DNA of 14,600 nt from Thermoplasmata archaeon (GTDB lineage: Archaea > Thermoplasmatota > Thermoplasmata > Lutacidiplasmatales > UBA184), in assembly GCA_022750355.1 (NCBI GenBank), contig JAKIVW010000031.1:1-14600 (forward strand). The letters run 5' to 3'. Below are positions 7,268 through 13,443 of the stretch, piece after piece. Positions within the stretch are counted from its first letter, which is position 1, and each line of letters opens with the position of its first letter. The notes beneath the pieces are model-generated. The model was not told where the DNA came from. It saw only the letters and a program-made list of their open reading frames with translations, and did no database searches. The position numbers and the translations under genes are program-made.

Positions 7268-8239
7268 ATGGGCGATCAGGACCTCTCCTCCGAACTCGTC
7301 GGACAGGGCTATCAGCTGGTGGGCCGGCACAGTGCGGTCAAGCTGTGCTACTGGACCCGGGAGTCGCTCACGCGCGGACGGGACTGCTACAAGGGGCGTT
7401 TCTACGGGATCGAGAGCCACCGGTGTCTGCAGATGTCACCGGCGATCGATTCGTGCAACCTCCAGTGCCGGTTCTGCTGGCGGAACCAAGGGTGGGAGAA
7501 CGACGGGGTCATGCCCGAGTACGACGATCCGGAAACCCTGCTCGACCGTTCGGTCGACGCCCAACGACGGATCCTCTCGGGGTTCAAAGGGGATCCGGCC
7601 GTGGAACTTGGACGTTGGGAGGAATCCCAGTCCCCCAAACACATCGCCATCTCGCTCACGGGGGAGCCGACACTGTACCCGAAGATGAACCGGTTCCTCG
7701 AGCTGGCCCACGAACGAGGGATCACGACCTTTCTCGTGACGAACGGGACCAATCCGGACGCCCTCCGCGCGCTCAACCCTCTCCCGACCCAATTGTACGT
7801 CTCGGTCACGGCCCCCAACGCGGAGGTCTTCCGACGTCTCACCCTGCCGGCGGATGAGCACGCCTTCGACCATCTGCGCGAGTCGCTCCAGATCGTTCGG
7901 GACCTGAAGACCCGTCGGGTCGTCCGACACACGCTCGTCAAGGGTTGGAACCTCGGGTGGGTGGACGGGTACGCGGAGCTGGACGACCTCGCCCGCCCCG
8001 ACTTCGTCGAGCCGAAGGGGTACGTCTACATGGGCAAATCCCGGCAACGCCTCGGGAAGGACCACGTTCCGACCCACGAGGAGATCGGCGAGTTCGCCCG
8101 GCGATTGGCCGAACGAACGGGCTACCTCCTGCTGGACGAATCCCCCGAATCCAAAGTGTACCTGCTCGGACGTTCGAGGGAGGACCGGTACTTACCGGGC
8201 CGTGCTCCCGAAATCGCAGGCGACGAACTGATCGCCTAG
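7268..8239 (+). CDS. taw1: Taw1/TYW1, S-adenosylmethionine-dependent tRNA 4-demethylwyosine synthase
   Basis: A 323-residue radical-SAM enzyme. In archaea this family makes 4-demethylwyosine from N1-methylguanosine-37 of tRNA-Phe, using pyruvate as the two-carbon donor. The radical-SAM cluster motif is C63-x3-C67-x2-C70 (SCNLQCRFCW). A second cluster is predicted from C27, C40 and C53, with 13-residue spacing identical to that of the archaeal enzyme from Methanocaldococcus. K42 matches the family lysine linked to pyruvate. YQLVGRHSAVKLC near the N-terminus and TGEPT (131-135) are further family marks. There is no flavodoxin domain, as expected for the archaeal form. The ATG at 7268 lies about 32 nt from a TATA-like box. 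Its TAG overlaps the TAG of the convergent Sec61-beta gene within CTAG. Other wyosine genes are not in the window. Confidence 0.95.
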   Translation: MGDQDLSSELVGQGYQLVGRHSAVKLCYWTRESLTRGRDCYKGRFYGIESHRCLQMSPAIDSCNLQCRFCWRNQGWENDGVMPEYDDPETLLDRSVDAQRRILSGFKGDPAVELGRWEESQSPKHIAISLTGEPTLYPKMNRFLELAHERGITTFLVTNGTNPDALRALNPLPTQLYVSVTAPNAEVFRRLTLPADEHAFDHLRESLQIVRDLKTRRVVRHTLVKGWNLGWVDGYAELDDLARPDFVEPKGYVYMGKSRQRLGKDHVPTHEEIGEFARRLAERTGYLLLDESPESKVYLLGRSREDRYLPGRAPEIAGDELIA

Positions 8240-8397
8240 CCGAGTCGCCAGTTCAGTACCTCGACCAGGATCGCCGCAGCGATCCCGAACGAGAGGACGA
8301 AGTACGGGTTGATCTTGAGCGCCCGCGTCTCCTCCATGTCGTAGTATTGGATGAGACCGGCCGCGCTGGAGAAGCCGGACCGCTTGCTGTCGGGCAT
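8236..8397 (-). CDS. secG: Preprotein translocase subunit Sec61-beta (archaeal SecG)
   Basis: A 53-residue tail-anchored membrane protein, the small non-essential subunit of the archaeal Sec translocon. It has the family layout: a short basic, flexible N-terminus, then AGLIQYYDMEE (13-23), then KINPYFVLSFG leading into one membrane helix at about 31-49. The motifs GL-x2-YY and INP are diagnostic of archaeal Sec61-beta. The ATG at 8397 is 27 nt from a strong TTTATA box, so the message is probably leaderless. The stop overlaps that of taw1 in the palindrome CTAG. It follows sppA on the same strand but has its own promoter beginning right after the sppA stop. Confidence 0.93.
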   Translation of the reverse strand: MPDSKRSGFSSAAGLIQYYDMEETRALKINPYFVLSFGIAAAILVEVLNWRLG

Positions 8398-8423
8398 GGA
8401 CCAACGACCGACGCCCGGGGGAC

Positions 8424-8429
8424 TATAAA
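8424..8429 (-). promoter_or_regulatory. TATA box of the Sec61-beta gene
   Basis: The minus strand reads TTTATA (within CTTTATAGTC), 27-32 nt before the ATG at 8397. It is the best match to the archaeal TATA consensus in the window and lies just four bases beyond the sppA stop codon. Confidence 0.75.
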
Positions 8430-8433
8430 GACG

Positions 8434-9225
8434 CTACCGGCGGAGGCCGAATCCCGAAAGGTCCAGGACCGTATCCTCGATCACATCGTGGACGCGCCCC
8501 GAGAGCCCCCCGACGCCGGTGCTCCCTCCCGAGAGGAGACGGTCAACGAAGGAGCGGGGCGGAGCGAGCCGCAACGTTTTCCGGACCGAGACCCCGGTCA
8601 ACTCCGACAAGGCCGTGAGGGCGGACTCGCGGTCTCCCAGCTCGTCAATGAGCCCCAGTTGGAGGGCCTTCCGGCCGCTCCAGAACTCGCCGGTCGCCAG
8701 GGATAGGATCTCTTCGACCGGGCGCTTCCGCTCCCGGGCCACGAGCGAAACGAACTCCTGGTAATTCTCTTGAACGACGGCCTGGAGCTTCGCGCGCTCC
8801 ACGTTCGTGAGGGGACGGTACCCCTGGTAGGCGTCTTTGTGCTCTCCGGCGTGAAGGAGTTCGACCGAGATCCCGAGTCGGTTCAACAGCTCCCGGACCG
8901 CGAAATGAGGGAAGATCACCCCGATCGAGCCGACCTCGGATTCGGGATAGGCGAAGATTCGGCGGGCCCCCAGCGCGGCCATATACGCCCCCGAAGCGGC
9001 GATTGACCCAACGCTCGCGTAGACCGGTTTCACCCGGTCGAGCCGCTTTACCGCGAGGTGGAAATCCAACGATGCGATCGATTCTCCCCCGCCGCTCGAA
9101 ACGTCGAGGAGCACGCCCCGGATCCGCCGCCGGCTCCGCAGCGAGTGAAGGAGCCGGACGAACGGCTCGACCGAGCGCTCCCGGATCGTTCCTCGGAACA
9201 CTACGTGAGCGAGCCGTTCCCGCAT
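8434..9225 (-). CDS. sppA: SppA-type S49 family serine peptidase without membrane anchor
   Basis: A 263-residue member of peptidase family S49, which degrades signal peptides and other peptides released in or near the membrane. The catalytic serine is S78 in SIAASGAYMAA and the general-base lysine is K130 in GEHKDAY. Their 52-residue spacing equals that of the half-length enzyme of Bacillus subtilis. Glycine-rich segments for substrate positioning are present (SSGGGES 43-49, EVGSIGVI 97-104). Most SppA proteins have an N-terminal membrane helix, but this one opens directly into the first beta strand (LAHVVFRG). The start is well fixed: GGAG lies 5 nt before the ATG, a TATA-like element lies about 35 nt upstream, and no in-frame start codon lies between them. 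It is therefore probably cytoplasmic or peripherally bound. The neighbouring Sec61-beta gene fits a role near protein export. Confidence 0.9.
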   Translation of the reverse strand: MRERLAHVVFRGTIRERSVEPFVRLLHSLRSRRRIRGVLLDVSSGGGESIASLDFHLAVKRLDRVKPVYASVGSIAASGAYMAALGARRIFAYPESEVGSIGVIFPHFAVRELLNRLGISVELLHAGEHKDAYQGYRPLTNVERAKLQAVVQENYQEFVSLVARERKRPVEEILSLATGEFWSGRKALQLGLIDELGDRESALTALSELTGVSVRKTLRLAPPRSFVDRLLSGGSTGVGGLSGRVHDVIEDTVLDLSGFGLRR

Positions 9226-9230
9226 GCGAT

Positions 9231-9234
9231 CTCC
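9231..9234 (-). promoter_or_regulatory. Ribosome-binding site of sppA
   Basis: GGAG on the minus strand, 5 nt before the ATG at 9225. It decides the start and shows that this gene, unlike several neighbours, is read from a message with a short leader. Confidence 0.55.
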
Positions 9235-9257
9235 GGTGCCATGGACCAGTCGGTCGG

Positions 9258-9263
9258 TTATAA
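9258..9263. promoter_or_regulatory. Palindromic TATA element between sppA and the divergent membrane-protein gene
   Basis: TTATAA is identical on both strands. For sppA it is 33-38 nt before the start codon, leaving about 10 nt of leader that contains the GGAG site. In the other direction it is about 60 nt before the GTG at 9324, which would give a leader of some 35 nt. It is most likely the sppA TATA box. Confidence 0.6.
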
Positions 9264-9293
9264 TCCCAAAGGCCGGCCCGCTCGCCCGAACGG

Positions 9294-9302
9294 TTCAAGT
9301 AG
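9294..9302 (+). promoter_or_regulatory. Weak TATA-like element before the polytopic membrane protein gene
   Basis: TTCAAGTAG is centred about 26 nt before the GTG start at 9324, the spacing seen at other probable leaderless starts here. The match to a TATA box is poor, and the palindromic TTATAA upstream is an alternative. Confidence 0.25.
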
Positions 9303-9323
9303 CGGCCGCCCCGAGAACGGTCG

Positions 9324-10334
9324 GTGCGAATCCTCATCCGACCGCGCTGGCCCGTGGTGGCGCTTCTCCTCCTCGCTCCCTCCATCCCGGAGCTCCTCAC
9401 CGGCTCGACCCCCATCACGACGCTCTTCTTCGCCCCGGCCTTCTTTGCGATCAGTTTCCTCGGGATCGTCGGCCTGTACGGCGCGGGAGCGCTGCTGATC
9501 CGGGAGTTCGTCGTCTACTTCCAGAAGGGGTGGGCCTCGGTCCTCCTCTTGGGGGCCGCCTACGGCATCGGGGAGGAGGGGTTCGCCGTCCACACGTTCT
9601 TCGAACCGTCCGGGGTCCCCGTGGACGCCCTCGGGTCCTACGGACATGCCCTCGGCGTCAACTGGCTCTGGGCCCCCGGCCTCACCATCTTCCACGCCAC
9701 GTACTCAATCGCCCTCCCGATCCTGCTGGTGGGGTTGATCTTCCCTCACGAACGCGAGCGGCGATGGCTCGACCGTGGGTCGCTGGCCGTCACCGCCGCG
9801 GTCTATCTGTTCGTGGTCGTGCTGTTCTCGATCGTCGTCGGGCACGGGCCCTCCCCGTCGGCCTTTGCCTTCTTCCTGGTCGTTTCGTTGGCCCTCATCG
9901 GCCTCGCGCGTTGGGCGCCCCGCGACCTCCTCCGTCCGCGAGCGGGACCGATGCGCGCCCCGCCGTGGGCTCTGGCCGTGGTTGCGGCTCTGCCGTTCGC
10001 GGCCTGGACGATCGTTCTGATCTTCTCGACCCACCCTCTCATCCCGGCCTGGGGCGCTGCGCTGTTCACGGTGATCGTCGGGCTGCTGGCGGTCGGGGCC
10101 GTCCTCCGGTTCGGGGGAACGGAGCGCCCGGAGTGGACGAAGTTCTACCTCGCCACCGGGATGTTGGGGATCCTGTTCGCATGGGATGCGATCGTGGAAT
10201 TCGCCATCCCCGGCATCCTGTTGGTGACCCTGGTGTTCGTCTACTTGCTCTACTGGCTCCGTCGGAGGATGCGGTCGAGCGAGCCACCCGCGGTTCCCGC
10301 GGGTGCGGTGATCGCCCGGCCCTCCGGCCGTTGA
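9324..10334 (+). CDS. Uncharacterised polytopic membrane protein with EE and H motifs
   Basis: A 336-residue protein, almost entirely hydrophobic, with roughly nine to ten membrane segments and a short basic C-terminal tail. Conserved-looking polar residues sit inside membrane segments: R60-E61, E84-E85 in YGIGEEG, H90, N113 in GVNWLWA and H124 in TIFHATYSI. I recall related uncharacterised membrane proteins in actinobacteria and archaea, but I cannot name a function. The EE-then-H arrangement recalls CPBP-type intramembrane proteases (EExxxR, FxxxH), but the match is not exact and these could be ion or metal ligands instead. The start must be GTG 9324, because an in-frame TAG lies at 9300-9302 and no other start codon falls between. 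It converges on the proline iminopeptidase gene with a 13-bp gap. Confidence 0.8.
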   Translation: MRILIRPRWPVVALLLLAPSIPELLTGSTPITTLFFAPAFFAISFLGIVGLYGAGALLIREFVVYFQKGWASVLLLGAAYGIGEEGFAVHTFFEPSGVPVDALGSYGHALGVNWLWAPGLTIFHATYSIALPILLVGLIFPHERERRWLDRGSLAVTAAVYLFVVVLFSIVVGHGPSPSAFAFFLVVSLALIGLARWAPRDLLRPRAGPMRAPPWALAVVAALPFAAWTIVLIFSTHPLIPAWGAALFTVIVGLLAVGAVLRFGGTERPEWTKFYLATGMLGILFAWDAIVEFAIPGILLVTLVFVYLLYWLRRRMRSSEPPAVPAGAVIARPSGR

Positions 10335-10347
10335 GCGGGAAGACGAC

Positions 10348-11235
10348 TCAGGGGTTCCGGTCGAGGAAGTCGCGGAGGACCTGCAGGTATCGAACCCGCT
10401 CCTCCCAGAACGCCGTGTGCGAGCTTTCGGTGAACAGTTCGTAATGGGAGCCCCGGATTCCCTGATGGATGGATTCGGCCACGGCCGGAGTGATCTCGTC
10501 ATACCGACCGGCCGTCACGAGCGTCGGAACCCGGATCTCGCCGAGACGGGGAGTATCGTTCCAATCCTTGATGGTCCCGATGATGGTGAACTCGTTCGGT
10601 CCGTTCATGGTTCCATACTTGGGGCGGCTCATGTGGTCCAGGCTGTACGCGAGCTCCGTCGGCCAGGGGTCCAAGCGACACACGTGCCGCCGGTAGAACT
10701 CCATGACCGCGGTGAGGTACTCGGGATTTTGGAACTCTCCCCGTGCCTCGTATCGCTCGAGCGTATCACGGATCGGCGGCGGAAGCTCGCGCTTGAGTCG
10801 TTGCATTTCTCGGACCGTGAGGGGAACATCGGCGAGCCCGCTCGCGCTGATGAGGGACCTCAACCCCTCCGGATGCGCGAGCGCATAGGCGATGGCGAGC
10901 ATCCCTCCGTAGCTGGATCCGAACAGGTGGACCTGGTCCAACCGTAGCCCCGTTCGGACCGCCTCGAGATCGGCCACATCGCGTTCCACCGTGTACTCCG
11001 TGGTTCGGCGGGCCAGGTCCGACCTCCCACACCCGAGCTGGTCGTAGTAGACCACCCGGTATCCGTGCTCGGCCAGGTCGTTGAGCGAGAGCAGGTAGTC
11101 GTGGGTCGCGCCCGGCCCCCCGTGGAGCGCCAGAACGGTTCCCTTCCGACCCGAATCTCCGACGCTCTTCCAGTACAGCCGATAGCCGTTCACCGGCAGG
11201 ATCCCTTCCCGGACCTCGGGTAGGTTATCGGACAT
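10348..11235 (-). CDS. pip: Proline iminopeptidase, tricorn-interacting factor F1 type
   Basis: A 295-residue alpha/beta hydrolase that removes N-terminal residues, preferring proline, from short peptides. Motifs are the oxyanion loop HGGPG (38-42), the nucleophile S108 in GSSYGG, D246 in AGRYDEITP and H273 in SSHTAFWEE. The cap segment MNGPNEFTIIGTIKDW closely matches Thermoplasma acidophilum F1, which finishes peptides released by the tricorn protease, and the length is close to that enzyme's. I chose the ATG at 11235 over an in-frame start at 11286, because a GAAATAG TATA-like box lies 21-27 nt upstream of it and the extra 17 residues do not resemble the family. No tricorn gene is in the window. 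There is no signal peptide, so it is cytoplasmic. Confidence 0.92.
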   Translation of the reverse strand: MSDNLPEVREGILPVNGYRLYWKSVGDSGRKGTVLALHGGPGATHDYLLSLNDLAEHGYRVVYYDQLGCGRSDLARRTTEYTVERDVADLEAVRTGLRLDQVHLFGSSYGGMLAIAYALAHPEGLRSLISASGLADVPLTVREMQRLKRELPPPIRDTLERYEARGEFQNPEYLTAVMEFYRRHVCRLDPWPTELAYSLDHMSRPKYGTMNGPNEFTIIGTIKDWNDTPRLGEIRVPTLVTAGRYDEITPAVAESIHQGIRGSHYELFTESSHTAFWEERVRYLQVLRDFLDRNP

Positions 11236-11255
11236 GCCGGAGGATGGGCCCAGTG

Positions 11256-11262
11256 CTATTTC
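11256..11262 (-). promoter_or_regulatory. Putative TATA box of the proline iminopeptidase gene
   Basis: The minus strand reads GAAATAG, 21-27 nt before the ATG at 11235. This predicts a leaderless transcript and excludes the longer start at 11286, which would lie upstream of the promoter. Confidence 0.5.
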
Positions 11263-11272
11263 GCGATGGTGG

Positions 11273-11284
11273 GCTCGGTCGAGC
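11273..11284. repeat. Palindrome just upstream of the iminopeptidase promoter
   Basis: GCTCG-GT-CGAGC is a perfect 5-bp inverted repeat with a 2-bp centre. It is followed on the plus strand by AAAATTT and lies about ten base pairs upstream of the TATA-like box. That is a position where archaeal activators bind. It could also be chance in GC-rich DNA. Confidence 0.3.
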
Positions 11285-11286
11285 AA

Positions 11287-11444
11287 AATTTCTGGAGGGA
11301 GAGGCGTTCGCGCGGGATGGCGCGTTTAGCAGCCACGGGGGCGTTTCCACGGTTCCTTCACAGAATCGCCGAGGCGGGAACGCTCGGTGCAGGTCGGGCT
11401 CGAACCGCTCCGGGGTTGAGCCGAACGGCGACCCCTCCGGAACC
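11287..11444. other. Non-coding gap with several hairpins; possible small RNA or regulatory region
   Basis: This is most of the 246-bp space between the iminopeptidase and rfcS genes, the longest gene-free stretch in the window. No convincing protein is encoded. It holds three inverted repeats that could fold in RNA. CGCGC/GCGCG is at 11309-11324 with a 6-nt loop. GCCGAG/CTCGGT is at 11368-11388 with a 9-nt loop. At 11397-11422, GGCTC+AACC pairs with GGTT+GAGCC around a 7-nt loop, with one bulged G. CCACGG also occurs twice, 14 bp apart (11333 and 11347). An A/T-rich AAAATTT (11285-11291) could act as a promoter on the plus strand. It does not fold as a tRNA. A small RNA is possible but unproven. 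Confidence 0.3.
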
Positions 11445-11452
11445 CTAATTAG
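11445..11452 (+). promoter_or_regulatory. Putative TATA box of the rfcS-moaC-moaB operon
   Basis: CTAATTAG, itself palindromic, is centred about 33 nt before the rfcS ATG. It predicts a very short leader. No other AT-rich element lies in front of moaC or moaB, so all three genes are probably read from here. Confidence 0.55.
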
Positions 11453-11481
11453 CTGGGGGGCGAGGCGAGGACCGAGTACCC

Positions 11482-12465
11482 ATGGCGGACCGAGCGTCGG
11501 AGGCGGTCTGGGTAGAGAAGTACCGTCCCACCTCCCTCGCCGACATGGTCGGGCAGGAGTCGATCGTCCCTTTGCTTCGATCCTACGCGGCCCAACGCTC
11601 CCTCCCCCATCTCCTCTTTGCCGGCCCGCCCGGCACGGGAAAAACCACGGCGGCGCTCTGTCTCGCGCGGGATCTGTATGCGGACGAGTGGCGGCAAAGC
11701 TTCCTCGAGCTGAACAGTTCCGACGAACGCGGGATCGACACGGTCCGTACGACGATCAAAGGGTACGCCCGTACCGCTCCGATCGGTTCCGTCGGGTTCA
11801 AGCTCCTCTTCCTCGATGAAGCGGACAATCTCACCTCGGAGGCTCAGGCCTCCCTCCGGAGACTGATGGAGCGATACTCGGGCTCGTGCCGGTTCATCCT
11901 CTCGTGCAATTATTCATCGCGGATCATCGACCCGATCCAATCCCGGTGCGCGGTGTTCCGATTCCGGGCCTACTCGAACGAGGCGGTCCACACCCAACTC
12001 AAGAAGGTCGTCGCGGCAGAGGGGAAGAAGGCGACCTCGGAGGCTCTGGAAACGATCGTCACCGCCAGTTCCGGGGACATGCGTCGGGCGATCAATCTGC
12101 TCCAACTCGCCAGCACGGGAGTGGCCACCATCACGGCGGATTCCGTGAAGGAGCACGCGACCGTCCCGCTGCGACGCGAGGTCGAGGGGATGATCGGTGC
12201 CGCCGTCGCCGGGAATTTCCACGAGGCTCGAGACCGGCTGTATGCCCTGTTCACCGACCGGGGGGCGGCGGGCGAGGAGATCCTCCGGGCCATCCACAGC
12301 TACCTCCCCGACATCGGAGAGACCGTTCTCCCCGCGCGAGAGAAGGTTCGGCTCCTCGAGTACCTCGGCGAGGTCGACTTCCGCTTGGCGCAGGGGGCCT
12401 CCGACCGTATCCAGCTCGAAGCCGTCCTGGCCCACATCGCTGCCGGATCGGCGGCGCTCCACTGA
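11482..12465 (+). CDS. rfcS: Replication factor C small subunit (clamp loader)
   Basis: A 327-residue AAA+ ATPase, the usual length for archaeal RfcS. With the large subunit it opens the PCNA ring and loads it on primed DNA. Motifs are WVEKYRP at the N-terminus (10-16, the RFC box), Walker A GPPGTGKT (48-55), NSSDERGID (78-86), Walker B LLFLDEAD (108-115), sensor-1 ILSCNY (139-144) and the arginine finger SRC (154-156). The C-terminal third is the helical collar domain. No intein is present, although archaeal RFC genes often carry one. The large subunit and PCNA are not in the window. It is the first gene of a tight unit, with moaC starting 4 bp after its stop. Confidence 0.96.
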   Translation: MADRASEAVWVEKYRPTSLADMVGQESIVPLLRSYAAQRSLPHLLFAGPPGTGKTTAALCLARDLYADEWRQSFLELNSSDERGIDTVRTTIKGYARTAPIGSVGFKLLFLDEADNLTSEAQASLRRLMERYSGSCRFILSCNYSSRIIDPIQSRCAVFRFRAYSNEAVHTQLKKVVAAEGKKATSEALETIVTASSGDMRRAINLLQLASTGVATITADSVKEHATVPLRREVEGMIGAAVAGNFHEARDRLYALFTDRGAAGEEILRAIHSYLPDIGETVLPAREKVRLLEYLGEVDFRLAQGASDRIQLEAVLAHIAAGSAALH

Positions 12466-12469
12466 CCGC

Positions 12470-12919
12470 ATGACGGCCCAGAAGGATGTGGGGGGGAAAC
12501 CCGCGGTCGCCCGACGGGCGATCGCGACCGGAGTACTCTCGCTCTCGCCCGGAACCCGGAGGGCGCTCCGGAACCATTCGGTCGAAAAAGGAGACCCGAT
12601 CGCCGCGGGTGAGCTCGCGGGATTGCTCGCCATGAAGCGGACCCCCGACCTCATTCCCCATTGCCACACGATCGCCCTGACGGGGAGCCGGGTGGAGATC
12701 GTCCCGTCGGGCCGCGGGGTCCGAGTGACCGCGGAGGCGTCTACCGTCGGTCCCACCGGGGTCGAGATGGAGGCCCTGGTCGGGGCGACCGTCGCGTTGC
12801 TCACGGTCTGGGACATGGTCAAGTACCTCGAGAAGGATGGGCGCGGGCTCTATCCGCGGACCTCCCTCGGGCCGGTCCGAGTGACGCTCAAGCAGAAAGG
12901 ACGAACGAGCACCGCATGA
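12470..12919 (+). CDS. moaC: Cyclic pyranopterin monophosphate synthase MoaC
   Basis: A 149-residue enzyme that closes the cyclic pyranopterin ring from the MoaA product in molybdenum (or tungsten) cofactor synthesis. Residues aligning with the E. coli active site are K40 (K51), H66 (H77), E99 and E101 (E112, E114), D115 (D128) and K118 (K131). The first half aligns with E. coli without gaps between K40 and H66. The C-terminal tail (EKDGRGLYPRTSLGPVRV) follows the methanogen form instead of the bacterial KSGGKSG ending. The N-terminus is about 10 residues shorter than usual, with KDVGGK in place of MVDVSDK. The common CHP is CHT (65-67). The frame is open far upstream inside rfcS, but that extension is not MoaC-like. 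The stop overlaps the moaB start (ATGA). Confidence 0.95.
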   Translation: MTAQKDVGGKPAVARRAIATGVLSLSPGTRRALRNHSVEKGDPIAAGELAGLLAMKRTPDLIPHCHTIALTGSRVEIVPSGRGVRVTAEASTVGPTGVEMEALVGATVALLTVWDMVKYLEKDGRGLYPRTSLGPVRVTLKQKGRTSTA

Positions 12920-13443
12920 CCGAGCACGCACCACCCCCGAACCCTGCCCGTCGGCACCACCTGGGGGGTACCCGGGCGCTCGGTTTCTTCGTGCTGTCGG
13001 TCTCCGACACCCACACCGAGGACGACGACGCGTCCGGCCACCTCGCGCAGGACCTCCTGACCCAGGCCGGCCACAAAGTGCTCCACTACCATCTCGTGGC
13101 GAACTCGGTCGCGGACGTTCGGGACACGCTCGAGCCTTGGCTCGCCGAGATCCCGGTGGAGATTGGCGTCACGGTCGGGGGGACGGGCGTCAGTTCCCGC
13201 GACCTGACGGTCAACGCGCTCGAGACGATGGGGGGGCGGAAGCTGGACGGGTTTGGCGAGATCTATCGGTCGCTCAGCTACCAGGAGGTCGGCGCGCTGG
13301 CCCTCATCAGCCGAGCGGCCCTCTACCTGCTGAACGGCAAACCCGTGTTCGCGCTCCCCGGGAGCGAACGAGCGGTTCGGACCGCCGTCGAGAAGCTGAT
13401 CGTCCCCGCGGCGATCCACCTGGTCGAAGAGTTGGAGCGCTAG
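12916..13443 (+). CDS. moaB: MoaB/MogA-family molybdopterin adenylyltransferase
   Basis: A 175-residue protein of the MoaB/Mog fold. In archaea, MoaB takes the MogA role of adenylating molybdopterin before metal insertion. Motifs are VLSVSDTHTEDDDASG (26-41), the phosphate-binding loop GGTGVSSRD (88-96), the segment SRAALYLLNGKPVFALPGS and, near the end, the usual RAVRTAVEKLI helix. About 20 residues precede the domain and contain prolines and histidines. The ATG overlaps the moaC stop, which couples their translation. Its TAG overlaps the convergent methyltransferase stop in CTAG. The adenylyltransferase activity is a family inference. Some MoaB homologues (E. coli MoaB) have no clear role. 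Confidence 0.94.
   Translation: MTEHAPPPNPARRHHLGGTRALGFFVLSVSDTHTEDDDASGHLAQDLLTQAGHKVLHYHLVANSVADVRDTLEPWLAEIPVEIGVTVGGTGVSSRDLTVNALETMGGRKLDGFGEIYRSLSYQEVGALALISRAALYLLNGKPVFALPGSERAVRTAVEKLIVPAAIHLVEELER

Noticed and set aside
8192..8404. 70-residue minus-strand frame overlapping the Sec61-beta region
   Set aside because: It is a different frame from the 53-residue Sec61-beta, which has clear family motifs and a TATA box at the correct distance.
11366..11424. tRNA-like look of GGTTCGAGCC (minus strand) and neighbouring stems
   Set aside because: The T-stem pairs for only three bases, no matching acceptor stem exists, and no anticodon arm of proper shape is found on either strand.
11266..11448. 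60-residue plus-strand frame in the rfcS upstream gap
   Set aside because: No recognisable motif, a composition like out-of-frame GC-rich DNA and no upstream signal. Treated as non-coding.
12197..12469. 91-residue N-terminal extension of MoaC reading back into rfcS
   Set aside because: The extension is the out-of-frame rfcS sequence, R/S-rich and unlike MoaC. The ATG at 12470 begins close to the conserved domain.
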